In this document: positions 17,466 to 26,214 of the stretch, one piece after another
Numbering within the stretch: position 1 is the stretch's first letter
How the letters are laid out: every line of letters begins with the position of its first letter
Source of the DNA: Nostoc carneum NIES-2107
Lineage (GTDB): Bacteria > Cyanobacteriota > Cyanobacteriia > Cyanobacteriales > Nostocaceae
DNA length: 64,000 bases
Assembly (NCBI GenBank): GCA_002368155.1
Contig: AP018180.1
Span: 7,000,561-7,064,560, forward strand
Direction of reading: 5' to 3'
Notes under the pieces: model-generated
Database searches by the model: none
Told to the model about the DNA's origin: nothing
The model's input: the letters and a program-made list of their open reading frames with translations, nothing else
Program-made: the position numbers and the translations under genes

Positions 17466-19298
17466 CTATGGAGAAAGGCTTTTAGCCTTAGCGTACAATT
17501 TTCCCGTTTTGGCACGGTGATGCCTACTCTGGATGTGACTATTCCATTGCTCCAGAAACTTCTGATAAGCCTGATTTATAGCTTGCATTGAAGCTTGAGC
17601 ATTCTCAGAAGCGTTAATATCAGGATGGTAAAATCTTGCTAATCGACGGTAAGCAAGCTTTATATCATCAGGATGAGCGTCCCTATCTACACCCAAAACT
17701 TCCCACCACAACTCAGAATCTATATTTTCGAGTGTGAATTTATCAAAGCTTTGAGTTCTTTGCCAAATCTGGACTGTAGCATTATTACCACCACTAATCA
17801 GGCTTTTGCCATCAGGACTAAAAGCTACAGGACTACGACCATAAAAAGTTTGTATGATTTCTCCTGTAGGCAGATGCCAAATGTTAATTACACCATCACT
17901 GCTGCTACTAGCTAAAGTGTTACCATCAATGCTGAGACTAATAGATAAAACTGCCGTTGAGTGTCCAGTGAGGGTGTGGAGTAATTCACCAGTATTGAGA
18001 TTCCAAATTTTAATTGTGGTGTCTGTACTTCCACTAATTAAAGTTTGACCATCAGAATTAATTACAACCGTGTTAACTGCTGCTAAATGTCCAGATAAAA
18101 TAGAGCGCTGTTTTCTAGTATTGACATCCCAAATTCTAATAGTTTTATCCGCACTACCACTCACAATAGTTTTGCTATCTGGGCTAAAAATAACGGCTAA
18201 AACTGCATCTAAATGCCCATTTAAAGTACATTTAATTGTTCCTGTATAACCTCCCCAAATTCTGATAGTTTTATCATTACTACCACTCACAATGTATTTA
18301 CCATCAGGGCTAAAAGCAACGGAGTGAATAAAACCGTTGTGGCTGTAGGGAGAGTTTAAATAAAAAAATGTACGCAAGAATTTTCTTGTATCAATCTGCC
18401 AACTGCTAATTTTGCGATCAACACTACCACTAACAATTTTTTGACCATCGGGGCTAATAGCCACAGATAAAACCGCTTCTGCTTGTCCTGAGAAAGTATA
18501 AAGCCATTTTCCGCTACTTAAATCCCATAGATGAACTTGTTTGTCATTACTACCAGTAGCCAGGAGATTACTATCAGGACTGATTGCGAGCGCATTCACT
18601 GCTGCTGAGTGTCCCTTGAGTGTGCGTATACATTTCCAAGCTTCTGTTGTTGGAGTTGATGCAGGAATTATTTTTGTTTCAATCTTGGTAGGAGAAGGTT
18701 TAGGATTAGTTTGATTTTTTTCTTTTAATTCAGCCTTCAATTGTTCCAATTCATCTTCAATTTCTAAAGCCGCAAATTTGGGGTTGAGATCCTCACCAGA
18801 TAAAAATGCCTCTAACTCCATCACAGCTGCGGCATAATAATCCATCCTTAGGACTTTCTCTTCCATGCGCTCAAAAACTTGTACAGGAGTTTCCTTACTT
18901 TCGGATTCATCTAACAGCTTGGCAATCCCATAAGCAGCGAGTCCCACTACCGCACCAACCCCTACCATAGGTACTGTGCCAATACCAACCGCCAGTCCTA
19001 TTTTTGGCGCAACTAATCCCATCCCACCCACAACGCTAGAAAAGCCAGCACCAGCAACTGCGCCAATACCCATTGCACCAAAAGCTGCTGCATCTCCTTG
19101 GGCGATCGCACTAAACGCCCCATAAGCTGCTGCACCGCCTACAGCACCAATCCCAACTACTGGAACTGCGCCAATTCCCACAGCGCCAAATCCTCCAGCT
19201 AATCCCATCCCGCCAACTGTTGCGGAAACGCCAGCGCCTGTTATGCTGCCTCCAGCAATAAATGCTGCACCTGTTTGAGAATTTTGAGTCACTTTCAC
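17466..19298 (-). CDS. Gly-rich hydrophobic / WD40 / J-domain protein, C-terminus replaced by transposon sequence
   Basis: 610 residues. Residues 10-129 are Gly/Ala/Val-rich and hydrophobic and contain a duplication (about 21-65 and 83-129, each with the motif GGMGL and GIG.VP.VG.GAV.G.AAYG). A helical acidic stretch (136-195) and a Pro/Thr linker follow. Seven WD40 repeats (about 220-520) should form one propeller. A J domain (530-585) with the HPD motif at 558-560 could stimulate an Hsp70. The last 19 residues come almost entirely from the Tn3 right end; rejoining the flanks shows the original protein ended ...IQSRVD at residue 594. The start is GTG, overlapping the stop of a tiny upstream frame. 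Function unknown. Confidence 0.8.
   Translation of the reverse strand: MKVTQNSQTGAAFIAGGSITGAGVSATVGGMGLAGGFGAVGIGAVPVVGIGAVGGAAAYGAFSAIAQGDAAAFGAMGIGAVAGAGFSSVVGGMGLVAPKIGLAVGIGTVPMVGVGAVVGLAAYGIAKLLDESESKETPVQVFERMEEKVLRMDYYAAAVMELEAFLSGEDLNPKFAALEIEDELEQLKAELKEKNQTNPKPSPTKIETKIIPASTPTTEAWKCIRTLKGHSAAVNALAISPDSNLLATGSNDKQVHLWDLSSGKWLYTFSGQAEAVLSVAISPDGQKIVSGSVDRKISSWQIDTRKFLRTFFYLNSPYSHNGFIHSVAFSPDGKYIVSGSNDKTIRIWGGYTGTIKCTLNGHLDAVLAVIFSPDSKTIVSGSADKTIRIWDVNTRKQRSILSGHLAAVNTVVINSDGQTLISGSTDTTIKIWNLNTGELLHTLTGHSTAVLSISLSIDGNTLASSSSDGVINIWHLPTGEIIQTFYGRSPVAFSPDGKSLISGGNNATVQIWQRTQSFDKFTLENIDSELWWEVLGVDRDAHPDDIKLAYRRLARFYHPDINASENAQASMQAINQAYQKFLEQWNSHIQSRHHRAKTGKLYAKAKSLSP
17487..17524 (-). 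repeat. Right terminal inverted repeat of the Tn3 element
   Basis: Perfect 38-bp inverted copy of 12514-12551, followed by the target duplication TACTC at 17525-17529. It is read as codons of the WD40-J gene on the minus strand (HHRAKTGKLYAK). Confidence 0.95.
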
Positions 19299-19414
19299 TG
19301 TATTTGGAGAATCTCTTCATCAACGATGCTCCAAATAAAAAACAGTTGAGAATGGAAAAAATACTTAAAAGTTTCTTTATCCTCTGGATACTCAATTTCT
19401 ATCGTGAAGTTCAT
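19295..19414 (-). CDS. Possible small protein translationally coupled to the WD40-J gene
   Basis: A 39-residue frame (MNFTIEIEYPEDKETFKYFF...), acidic then aromatic, ends with TGA that overlaps the GTG start of the WD40-J gene as GTGA. Such overlaps usually mean coupled translation. The frame could begin further up, but it would then overlap the start of bciB on the other strand. There is no strong ribosome site and I do not recognise the sequence, so it may be only a leader peptide or chance. Confidence 0.35.
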   Translation of the reverse strand: MNFTIEIEYPEDKETFKYFFHSQLFFIWSIVDEEILQIQ

Positions 19415-19468
19415 AGCCTGTGACGGTATTGTAGTAAAAGCGATGCCTGGATAAAACAAAGAATTTAT

Positions 19469-20665
19469 ATGACTTCGGTTTCTCCTCATAAAAAAGCCAA
19501 AGCCTTAAAACCCACTAGCCGCCGCCCTGCTAAAGAACTGTGCAGCGAGTGTGGACTGTGCGATACATACTACATCCACTACGTCAAAGAAGCCTGCGCC
19601 TTCATTAATCAGCAAATAGGGGAACTAGAAGCACAAACCCATACCCGTTCTCGCAATCTCGATAACCCCGATGAGCTTTACTTTGGTGTTCATCAAGACA
19701 TGATGGCGGCGCGGAAACAGCAGCCCATCGAAGGCGCACAGTGGACAGGTATTGTCAGTTCCCTGGCAATTGAAATGCTGAATCGTGGGCTAGTTGAAGG
19801 TGTTGTCTGTGTGCAAAATACCAAAGAAGACCGCTTTCAACCCATGCCAATTATTGCCCGTACTCCAGAGGAAATACTGGCAGCTAGAGTCAATAAGCCA
19901 ACACTATCGCCTAATCTCTCAGTTTTAGAGCAAATAGAACAATCTGGGATGAAGCGGTTATTAGTAATTGGCGTGGGTTGCCAAATCCAGGCATTAAGAG
20001 CCGTAGAAAAACAGCTAGGCTTAGAAAAGCTGTATGTTTTAGGTACGCCTTGCGTAGATAATGTTACCCGCGCTGGACTGCAAAAATTCTTAGAAACTAC
20101 CAGCCGATCGCCTGAGACTGTCGTGCATTACGAATTTATGCAAGACTTTCGCGTTCACTTCAAACATGAGGATGGCTCTACGGAAATGGTGCCATTCTTT
20201 GGTTTAAAGACCAACAAGCTCAAAGATGTCTTTGCCCCCTCATGCATGAGTTGCTTTGACTACGTTAACTCTTTGGCAGATTTAGTTGTCGGCTATATGG
20301 GCGCACCCTTCGGCTGGCAATGGATTGTTGTGAGAAATGATACAGGCAAAGAAATGCTGGATTTGGTGAAAGACCAGTTAGATACCCAACCTGTAATGTC
20401 CCAAGGGAATCGCAAAGAAGCTGTACAGCAAAGCATTCCGGCTTACGATAAAGCTGTGACTCTCCCCATGTGGGCAGCAAAACTGATGGGTGTGGTGATT
20501 GAGAAAATTGGGCCGAAAGGTTTAGAATATGCCCGATTTTCCATTGATTCCCACTTCACTCGTAATTACCTGTATGTGAAGCGGAATCACCCGGAGAAGT
20601 TGGAAGCCCATGTACCGGAGTATGCCAAGAGAATCGTTGAGCAGTATAAGTTACCGGAAGAATAG
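19469..20665 (+). CDS. bciB: 3,8-divinyl (proto)chlorophyllide a 8-vinyl reductase, ferredoxin-dependent
   Basis: 398 residues of the F420-hydrogenase beta-subunit family. The N-terminal cysteine cluster CSECGLCDTYYIHYVKEACAF and later CMSCFDYVNSLADLVVGYMG are those of the BciB enzymes that use Fe-S clusters and FAD to reduce the 8-vinyl group in chlorophyll synthesis. This is the form found in most freshwater cyanobacteria, in contrast to the NADPH-type BciA. A close relative is the plant 7-hydroxymethyl chlorophyll a reductase, which has the same fold, but the cyanobacterial orthologues are the vinyl reductase. It starts opposite the WD40-J locus and stands as a single gene. Confidence 0.85.
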   Translation: MTSVSPHKKAKALKPTSRRPAKELCSECGLCDTYYIHYVKEACAFINQQIGELEAQTHTRSRNLDNPDELYFGVHQDMMAARKQQPIEGAQWTGIVSSLAIEMLNRGLVEGVVCVQNTKEDRFQPMPIIARTPEEILAARVNKPTLSPNLSVLEQIEQSGMKRLLVIGVGCQIQALRAVEKQLGLEKLYVLGTPCVDNVTRAGLQKFLETTSRSPETVVHYEFMQDFRVHFKHEDGSTEMVPFFGLKTNKLKDVFAPSCMSCFDYVNSLADLVVGYMGAPFGWQWIVVRNDTGKEMLDLVKDQLDTQPVMSQGNRKEAVQQSIPAYDKAVTLPMWAAKLMGVVIEKIGPKGLEYARFSIDSHFTRNYLYVKRNHPEKLEAHVPEYAKRIVEQYKLPEE

Positions 20666-20666
20666 C

Positions 20667-20693
20667 TCACGCAGAGGCGCAGAGGCACAGAGA
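20667..20693 (+). repeat. GCAGAGGCGCAGAGGC repeat, left of the GxxExxY gene
   Basis: A purine-rich segment CACGCAGAGGCGCAGAGGCA directly after bciB. An inverted, very similar copy stands at 21081-21108, so the pair brackets the GxxExxY gene. Confidence 0.6.
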
Positions 20694-20699
20694 GATTTT

Positions 20700-21077
20700 T
20701 TAGAGGTTATGAACTACCCTTGAGATACCGTCTTTGATGAGTGAGACATTAAAGTTGATTAGCAATCCAACTCGCTTGTTAGCAAGGCGCAAGTAAGTTA
20801 GTAGTTGTTTTTTGTGTACTGGATGAACGGTTTCCACTGATTTAAGTTCAACAATTACCTTATCTTCAACTATCAAATCAGCACGAAAGCCTTCATCCAA
20901 AATCACATCCTCATAAACAACAGGAATAATTACCTGTCTTTTTACCTGTAACTTTCGCCTCCGTAACTCAAAGTCCATAACTGTCTCATACACGGATTCG
21001 AGTAAACCAGGCCCCAAAGTAGTGTGAACCTTGTAAGCAGCATCCACAACTGCACCCGAAATCTCATTCTCAATCAT
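20700..21077 (-). CDS. GxxExxY family protein (PD-(D/E)XK-like)
   Basis: About 125 residues from ATG 21077 (MIENEISGAVVDAAYKVH). It shows the family signature GPGLLESVYE and, in the second half, FRADLIVEDKVIVELKSVE, a D...ELK pattern of the PD-(D/E)XK nuclease fold. GxxExxY proteins are widespread and of unknown role. An earlier ATG at 21116 would add 13 residues (IVSRRDAEAQRR) read from the dispersed GCAGAGACGCGGAGGCGC repeat, which also supplies the GAGGAG in front of ATG 21077. The gene lies between inverted copies of this repeat. Confidence 0.7.
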   Translation of the reverse strand: MIENEISGAVVDAAYKVHTTLGPGLLESVYETVMDFELRRRKLQVKRQVIIPVVYEDVILDEGFRADLIVEDKVIVELKSVETVHPVHKKQLLTYLRLANKRVGLLINFNVSLIKDGISRVVHNL

Positions 21078-21080
21078 TCT

Positions 21081-21108
21081 CCTCTGCGCCTCCGCGTCTC
21101 TGCGTGAC
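21081..21108 (-). repeat. GCAGAGACGCGGAGGCGCAG repeat, right of the GxxExxY gene
   Basis: Inverted partner of 20667-20693. Related segments (CTCTGCGTCTCTGC) occur at 34451-34464. Confidence 0.6.
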
Positions 21109-21142
21109 ACAATCATAACTCATGTTATTTATGTGACAATGC

Positions 21143-22372
21143 TTAAGCAGGGCCAACAGCTTCTATTGCTGCTTCTAGTGCGATCGCAATATGTGTCCAA
21201 TGCGTACCCCCTTGGCAATAAACCACATAAGGCTCACGCAATGGCCCATCTGCGGAAAATTCCAAGGTGCTACCTTCGATAAATGTCCCCCCAGCCATCA
21301 CTACCTGGCTCTCATACCCCGGCATTTCATCGGGGATGGGGTCAAGGTAGGAACCGATGGGAGAATTTTGTTGTACAGCTTTACAGAAGGCAATTAGCTT
21401 TTGGGCTGAACCGAGTTTAATTGCTTGAATTACGTCGCGGCGGGGTGCAAGTGGGGCGGGATTGACAGGATAACCCAGTTTGTCAAAGACATAACCTGTG
21501 AGGTGAGTACCTTTCATCGCCTCTCCCACCATCTGGGGCGCGAGAAATAACCCTTGGAATAGCAGGCGATTTTGGTCAAAGGTTGCACCACCATAACTAC
21601 CAATACCAGGGGCAGTGAGACGACAGGCTGCGGCTTCTACTAAGTCAGCGCGACCAGCAATATAACCGCCAGCAGTCACAATTGTGCCACCAGGATTTTT
21701 AATCAATGAACCCGCCATTAAATCAGCACCAACATGGGTGGGTTCTTGGGTCTCGATAAATTCACCGTAGCAGTTATCTACAAAACATACGGTGTTAGGA
21801 TTTTGCTGTTTAACTAGTTGGACAATTTTTTCGATATCGGCAATAGATAAGCTAGGCCGCCAAGAATATCCGCAGGAACGTTGAATTAATACTAAACGTG
21901 TGTTATCAGCCACGTTAGTGTTTAAAGCCTGCCAATCAATATTTCCATCAGGTGTTAAGTCTAATTGGCGGTAATTTATGCCAAACTCAGTAAGGGAACC
22001 TTGACCTTTACCCCGTAAACCAATCACTTCTTCGAGCGTATCGTAGGGAGCACCGACCACTGCTAACATTTCATCTCCAGGACGCAGCACACCATATAAG
22101 GCACAAGCGATCGCGTGAGTCCCTGAAACAAACTGTACCCTTACAGCCGCAGCTTCCGCACCCATTACTTCGGCAAATACTTTATCTAAAGTTTCTCTTC
22201 CCAAATCATCGTGTCCGTAGCCACTTACACCTGCAAAGTGGTGTGCACCTACGCGTTGATGACGAAAGGCATTTAATACTCGTTGAAGATTGTGCTTGAC
22301 CTGAGCGTCAATTCCAGAAAAAATCTCTAACAGTGCCTGTTCTGCTTGCCGCAGCTGTTCCAAGCTGTTCAT
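21143..22372 (-). CDS. Methionine gamma-lyase-like PLP enzyme (aluminium resistance family)
   Basis: 409 residues of the fold-type I PLP-dependent family often labelled aluminium resistance protein or methionine gamma-lyase family. The PLP-binding Lys is in GSLIKNPGGTI, the Asp that holds the pyridine nitrogen is in CFVDNCYGEF, and FVSGTHAI sits at the phosphate end. The substrate is not established: relatives may act on cysteine or methionine-like amino acids. The gene is divergent from desC, with only 85 bases between their starts, so the two promoters overlap or adjoin. Confidence 0.8.
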   Translation of the reverse strand: MNSLEQLRQAEQALLEIFSGIDAQVKHNLQRVLNAFRHQRVGAHHFAGVSGYGHDDLGRETLDKVFAEVMGAEAAAVRVQFVSGTHAIACALYGVLRPGDEMLAVVGAPYDTLEEVIGLRGKGQGSLTEFGINYRQLDLTPDGNIDWQALNTNVADNTRLVLIQRSCGYSWRPSLSIADIEKIVQLVKQQNPNTVCFVDNCYGEFIETQEPTHVGADLMAGSLIKNPGGTIVTAGGYIAGRADLVEAAACRLTAPGIGSYGGATFDQNRLLFQGLFLAPQMVGEAMKGTHLTGYVFDKLGYPVNPAPLAPRRDVIQAIKLGSAQKLIAFCKAVQQNSPIGSYLDPIPDEMPGYESQVVMAGGTFIEGSTLEFSADGPLREPYVVYCQGGTHWTHIAIALEAAIEAVGPA

Positions 22373-22457
22373 TGGTTCCTCATTAAAAAAAATTAAATAA
22401 ATATGCGGATTTTGGGATCGCGCAGATTAGGCTTGACCTTTCCTATTCAGGTTACTC

Positions 22458-23276
22458 ATGACAATTGCTACCTCAACCAAACTTCAAATTAACTGGGTTA
22501 ATACCCTCTTCTTCGCTGCCTTGCACATCGGAGCGCTGTTTGCCTTGCTTCCTAGTAACTTTAGCTGGAAGGCATTTGGTGTCGGTTTATTGCTCTACTG
22601 GATTACCGGAGGTTTAGGTATTACTTTGGGTTTTCACCGCTTGGTTACCCATCGCAGTTTTCAAACTCCCAAGTGGTTGGAATATCTATTGGTGCTTTTC
22701 GGAACTCTCGCTTGTCAAGGCGGGCCAATTGAGTGGGTAGGTACACACCGTATCCATCATCTACACTCGGATACTGAACAAGACCCCCATGATTCTAATA
22801 AGGGTTTCTGGTGGAGCCATATGGGTTGGCTGATTTATCACGCACCCGCTCACGCTGAGGTTCCTCGCTTCACTAAAGACATTGCCGATGACCCAGTTTA
22901 TCAGTTTTTGCAAAAATATTTTATTCTCATCCAAGTGGCTTTGGGTTTGTTGCTATTGGCAATAGGCGGTTGGCCGATGGTTGTTTGGGGGATTTTTGTG
23001 CGGATTGTTTGGGTTTACCACTGTACCTGGTTAGTAAATAGTGCTACACATAAATTTGGTTATCGTACCCACGAATCTGGCGATCGCTCCACTAATTGCT
23101 GGTGGGTAGCTTTACTGGTGTTTGGCGAAGGCTGGCACAATAACCATCATGCTTACCAATACTCAGCGCGTCATGGTTTGGAATGGTGGGAAATTGACTT
23201 GACTTGGATGACTATTCAATTGCTACAAGTGCTTGGTTTAGCTACAAATGTGAAGCTAGCAGAGAAAAAGTCCTAA
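22458..23276 (+). CDS. desC: Acyl-lipid delta-9 fatty-acid desaturase
   Basis: 272 residues, the size of cyanobacterial DesC. The three His clusters that bind the di-iron centre are present: HRLVTH (about 60), HRIHH (about 97) and HNNHH (about 231). Several membrane segments surround them, e.g. LFFAALHIGALFALL. The enzyme sits in the thylakoid or plasma membrane, takes electrons from ferredoxin and makes the first double bond in stearoyl-lipids. It is the first of four desaturase genes on the same strand. Confidence 0.93.
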   Translation: MTIATSTKLQINWVNTLFFAALHIGALFALLPSNFSWKAFGVGLLLYWITGGLGITLGFHRLVTHRSFQTPKWLEYLLVLFGTLACQGGPIEWVGTHRIHHLHSDTEQDPHDSNKGFWWSHMGWLIYHAPAHAEVPRFTKDIADDPVYQFLQKYFILIQVALGLLLLAIGGWPMVVWGIFVRIVWVYHCTWLVNSATHKFGYRTHESGDRSTNCWWVALLVFGEGWHNNHHAYQYSARHGLEWWEIDLTWMTIQLLQVLGLATNVKLAEKKS

Positions 23277-23483
23277 GTCATTGATAGTCAATGACTTGTT
23301 GACTTTAGACAGTTGATAGTTTAAATAGTGAAAAATTTGTTTAGTAACCAAAATATTCATTCCCTAAATTTTTAAATAAGAGTGAGTTAGGTTACTATAA
23401 TCCGAGACGCTAATGTGTATAAGCTTTACGGCAAACCACTTTGTGGTGTGTTGGTGGAAGAGTTTGTTGTTTTTCAGGTTTTC

Positions 23484-24536
23484 ATGACTACATCAATAAT
23501 CAAAATTCAAAATCAAGCTAATGACCTTGGTAGCTCCAACCTGAGGCTAAAAGATATTATTAAAACCCTGCCAAAGGAGTGTTTTAAAAAGGATAAACGT
23601 AAAGCTTGGACAAATGTGGTGACTGCCGTATTGATGGTGGCTTTAGGCTACTTCAGTCTGGCAATTTCGCCTTGGTTTCTTTTACCATTTGCTTGGATTT
23701 TTACAGGTACAGCTTTAACAGGCTTTTTTGTCATTGCTCATGATTGTGGTCATCGTTCCTTTGCGAATCGTCGCTGGGTAAACGATTTAGTTGGGCATAT
23801 TTTAATGATGCCTTTGATTTATCCGTTTCATAGTTGGCGGATTCAACATAATTATCACCATAAGCATACAAATAAGCTGGAAGAGGACAATGCTTGGCAT
23901 CCCATCACACCAGAAGTATTTCAAAGTTGGGGGCCATTCCGCCGTTCAGTCTTTGAAGGCTTTATGCGTAATCGCTTCTGGTGGGTAGGTTCCATTGGAC
24001 ATTGGGCAGTTGTACATTTTGATTGGCGTACTTTTAAAGCTAAAGACCAATCAAGTGTGAAATTTTCTGTGGCTGTCGTAGTATTGTTTGCAGCCGTTGC
24101 CTTTCCATTACTCATTGCGACAACTGGTATTTGGGGATTTGTCAAATTCTGGCTTTTGCCCTGGATGGTTTACCATTTTTGGATGAGTACCTTTACCTTG
24201 GTTCACCATACTGCTGCTGACGTTCCTTTCGCGGCAGCTAACAAATGGAATGAGGCTCTAGCGCAACTTTCTGGAACTATTCACTGCGATTATCCACGCT
24301 GGGTAGAATTTCTCTGCCACGATATCAATGTTCACGTACCGCATCATCTTTCTACTGCAATTCCTTCTTATAATCTGCGGTTAGCTTACAGCAGCATCAA
24401 GGCGAATTGGGCAGATTATCTGCATGATGAAAGTAAGTTTTCTTGGGATTTAATGAAGGAAATTACAGGCCAATGTCAACTTTACACTCCTGATGTTGGT
24501 TATCAAACTTTTGATGATTATTACGCAGGTCGATAA
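23484..24536 (+). CDS. desA: Acyl-lipid delta-12 fatty-acid desaturase
   Basis: 350 residues from ATG 23484 ([11 protein letters not shown]), the length of Synechocystis DesA; an upstream frame from 23415 would add 23 residues that do not fit the family. His clusters: HDCGH, HNYHH and HVPHH. It adds the second double bond (oleoyl to linoleoyl) in membrane lipids using ferredoxin. It lies about 200 bases after desC, so it may have its own promoter. In many cyanobacteria desA transcription rises in the cold; no control motif was recognised here. Confidence 0.92.
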   Translation: MTTSIIKIQNQANDLGSSNLRLKDIIKTLPKECFKKDKRKAWTNVVTAVLMVALGYFSLAISPWFLLPFAWIFTGTALTGFFVIAHDCGHRSFANRRWVNDLVGHILMMPLIYPFHSWRIQHNYHHKHTNKLEEDNAWHPITPEVFQSWGPFRRSVFEGFMRNRFWWVGSIGHWAVVHFDWRTFKAKDQSSVKFSVAVVVLFAAVAFPLLIATTGIWGFVKFWLLPWMVYHFWMSTFTLVHHTAADVPFAAANKWNEALAQLSGTIHCDYPRWVEFLCHDINVHVPHHLSTAIPSYNLRLAYSSIKANWADYLHDESKFSWDLMKEITGQCQLYTPDVGYQTFDDYYAGR

Positions 24537-24832
24537 ATCAAAGTTGCAGTCTAAGTTGGAAGATTGTATTATCTTCTGGCAAGTTGTGCTTTTATCTGTG
24601 TAATTTCACTTTGTTAGTGATTTGTATTCTGGCAAATCCTACTAAAGTCCAGTGTTTAGGAAATTGCCAGAACACATTTTTGTGCTGAACGAAGTTCAAA
24701 AATGTATCTCTCAATCTGCTATTGCAGAGGTCAAACAATTTTAGATTTGGAATTGGTTACACTCTCTAAGAGTGACTTTTAATCAAAACAAACTAAAATT
24801 CGACAATCTTAAATTTTCAGTCACATTTCCTT
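24537..24832. other. desA-desB spacer
   Basis: A 296-base AT-rich gap. It contains an imperfect stem (ACATTTTTG at about 24678 and CAAAAATGT at about 24697) and a run of short direct repeats (TCTGGCAA). No gene seen. It probably includes the desB promoter and 5' untranslated leader. Confidence 0.4.
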
Positions 24833-25984
24833 GTGTACAGCAAGGTTAGAATTTATCTTCCATCGAATCCAGTGCCATCAAATAGTATCCCTGCCGACAG
24901 CGTTAAGCTACTCCATCTCCATAGCTCACAATCATCTGAAGATTCCACAAAATTACCTTTTACTCTTCAGCAATTAAAAGCAGCAATCCCATCTGAATGT
25001 TTTCAGCCGGATTTAGGAAAATCTCTCTATTACTTTTTTCGAGATATCCTCATTATTGGTCTACTTTACGCAGTTGCTAATTATCTGGATTCTTGGTTTT
25101 TTTGGCCGATTTTTTGGCTAATGCAAGGAACAATGTTTTGGGCTTTGTTTGTAGTTGGACATGACTGCGGACATCAATCTTTTTCTAAAAAGAAATGGCT
25201 CAATGATTTAATTGGACATCTTGCACACACACCAATACTCGTCCCTTATCATGGTTGGCGAATTAGCCACAGAACCCACCATCTCAATACCGGCAACATC
25301 GATAATGATGAAAGCTGGTATCCTGTGAGCGAATCACAATATAAAGAAATGCCGTGGGAACAAAAGATAGGGCGGTATTATGTGTTTTTCTTAGCTTATC
25401 CGGTTTATCTGTTTAAGCGTTCTCCTAATAAAGAAGGTTCCCACTTCTTACCCAGCAGCTCACTTTTCAAACCTTCTGAAAAATGGGATGTGATTACTAG
25501 CACTGTACTATGGACTTGCATGGTAGCTTTGCTTGGCTTTCTTACATATCAATGGGGTTGGTTATGGTTGTTAAAAAATTATGCCGTACCCTACATTGTG
25601 TTTGTAATTTGGCTAGATGTGGTGACATTCTTACATCATACTGAGCCTGATATTCCCTGGTATCGTGGCGAAGATTGGACTTTCCTCAAAGGTGCTATTT
25701 CTAGCATTGACCGTAATTACGGTTTAATCAATCATATCCATCACGATATCGGTACTCATGTAGCTCACCATATCTTCCTGAATATCCCTCATTACAATTT
25801 GCTGAAGGCAACTGAGGCAATTAAACCAATTATGGGGGAATATTTCCGTGAGTCTCAAGAACCCATTTGGAAGTCATTATGGCGTTCCTGTATTAGCTGT
25901 CATTTTGTCCCTGATTCGGGAGGAAAAGTTTACTACACATCCAATATTAAGCCTTTTAAAGGTTCATCAGTAGAGAGCCTTTGA
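24833..25984 (+). CDS. desB: Acyl-lipid omega-3 (delta-15) fatty-acid desaturase
   Basis: 383 residues from GTG 24833, with an N-terminal extension of about 40 residues before the LKAAIP.ECF block shared with DesA. His clusters: HDCGH, HRTHH and HVAHH. The W.HH.EPD.PWYRGE.W segment fits omega-3 desaturases. It converts linoleoyl to alpha-linolenoyl chains in membrane lipids. In characterised cyanobacteria desB is strongly cold-induced. A later start near residue 40 cannot be excluded, as no strong ribosome site precedes the GTG. Confidence 0.9.
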   Translation: MYSKVRIYLPSNPVPSNSIPADSVKLLHLHSSQSSEDSTKLPFTLQQLKAAIPSECFQPDLGKSLYYFFRDILIIGLLYAVANYLDSWFFWPIFWLMQGTMFWALFVVGHDCGHQSFSKKKWLNDLIGHLAHTPILVPYHGWRISHRTHHLNTGNIDNDESWYPVSESQYKEMPWEQKIGRYYVFFLAYPVYLFKRSPNKEGSHFLPSSSLFKPSEKWDVITSTVLWTCMVALLGFLTYQWGWLWLLKNYAVPYIVFVIWLDVVTFLHHTEPDIPWYRGEDWTFLKGAISSIDRNYGLINHIHHDIGTHVAHHIFLNIPHYNLLKATEAIKPIMGEYFRESQEPIWKSLWRSCISCHFVPDSGGKVYYTSNIKPFKGSSVESL

Positions 25985-26214
25985 TTACCTGAAAAAAGCA
26001 CATCTCAGGAGATTGATAGTTTATTCTTATGCCAATTTTCCAAACTTCAGTCACAGATATAAACTCTCAAATTTTTGGGAAATCTGGATTGATTAATTTT
26101 GAATTTTGAATTGAGATTTCTGAATATCTCCTTAAGCTTTTTTACTTTTCCACTAACTAGTGCTAGCCTCCTATGAGGCAGCACTTTCATCTTGTATTTA
26201 GGTGAGTAAATTCC

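Larger units (their letters stand above)
12514..17524. mobile_element. Complete Tn3-family transposon (5,011 bp)
   Basis: Bounded by perfect 38-bp inverted repeats (12514-12551 and 17487-17524) that start GGCATCACCGTGCC and end ACGCTAAG, the classic Tn3-type inner end. A 5-bp target duplication TACTC stands at 12509-12513 and 17525-17529. It carries tnpA and an XRE/zinc-ribbon gene in one direction, a divergent tyrosine recombinase (TnpI type, in place of a serine resolvase) and a small CxxC protein. All reading frames are intact, so the copy looks recent and potentially active. It inserted into the last codons of the WD40-J gene at its right side. Confidence 0.95.

Noticed and set aside
19111-19395. 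94-residue minus-strand frame
   Set aside because: Out-of-frame reading of the Gly-rich part of the WD40-J gene; Trp/Arg-rich composition is typical of a shifted GGN-rich sequence.
23415-23483. N-terminal extension of DesA
   Set aside because: The extra 23 residues are not in the family; ATG 23484 gives the standard 350-residue protein.
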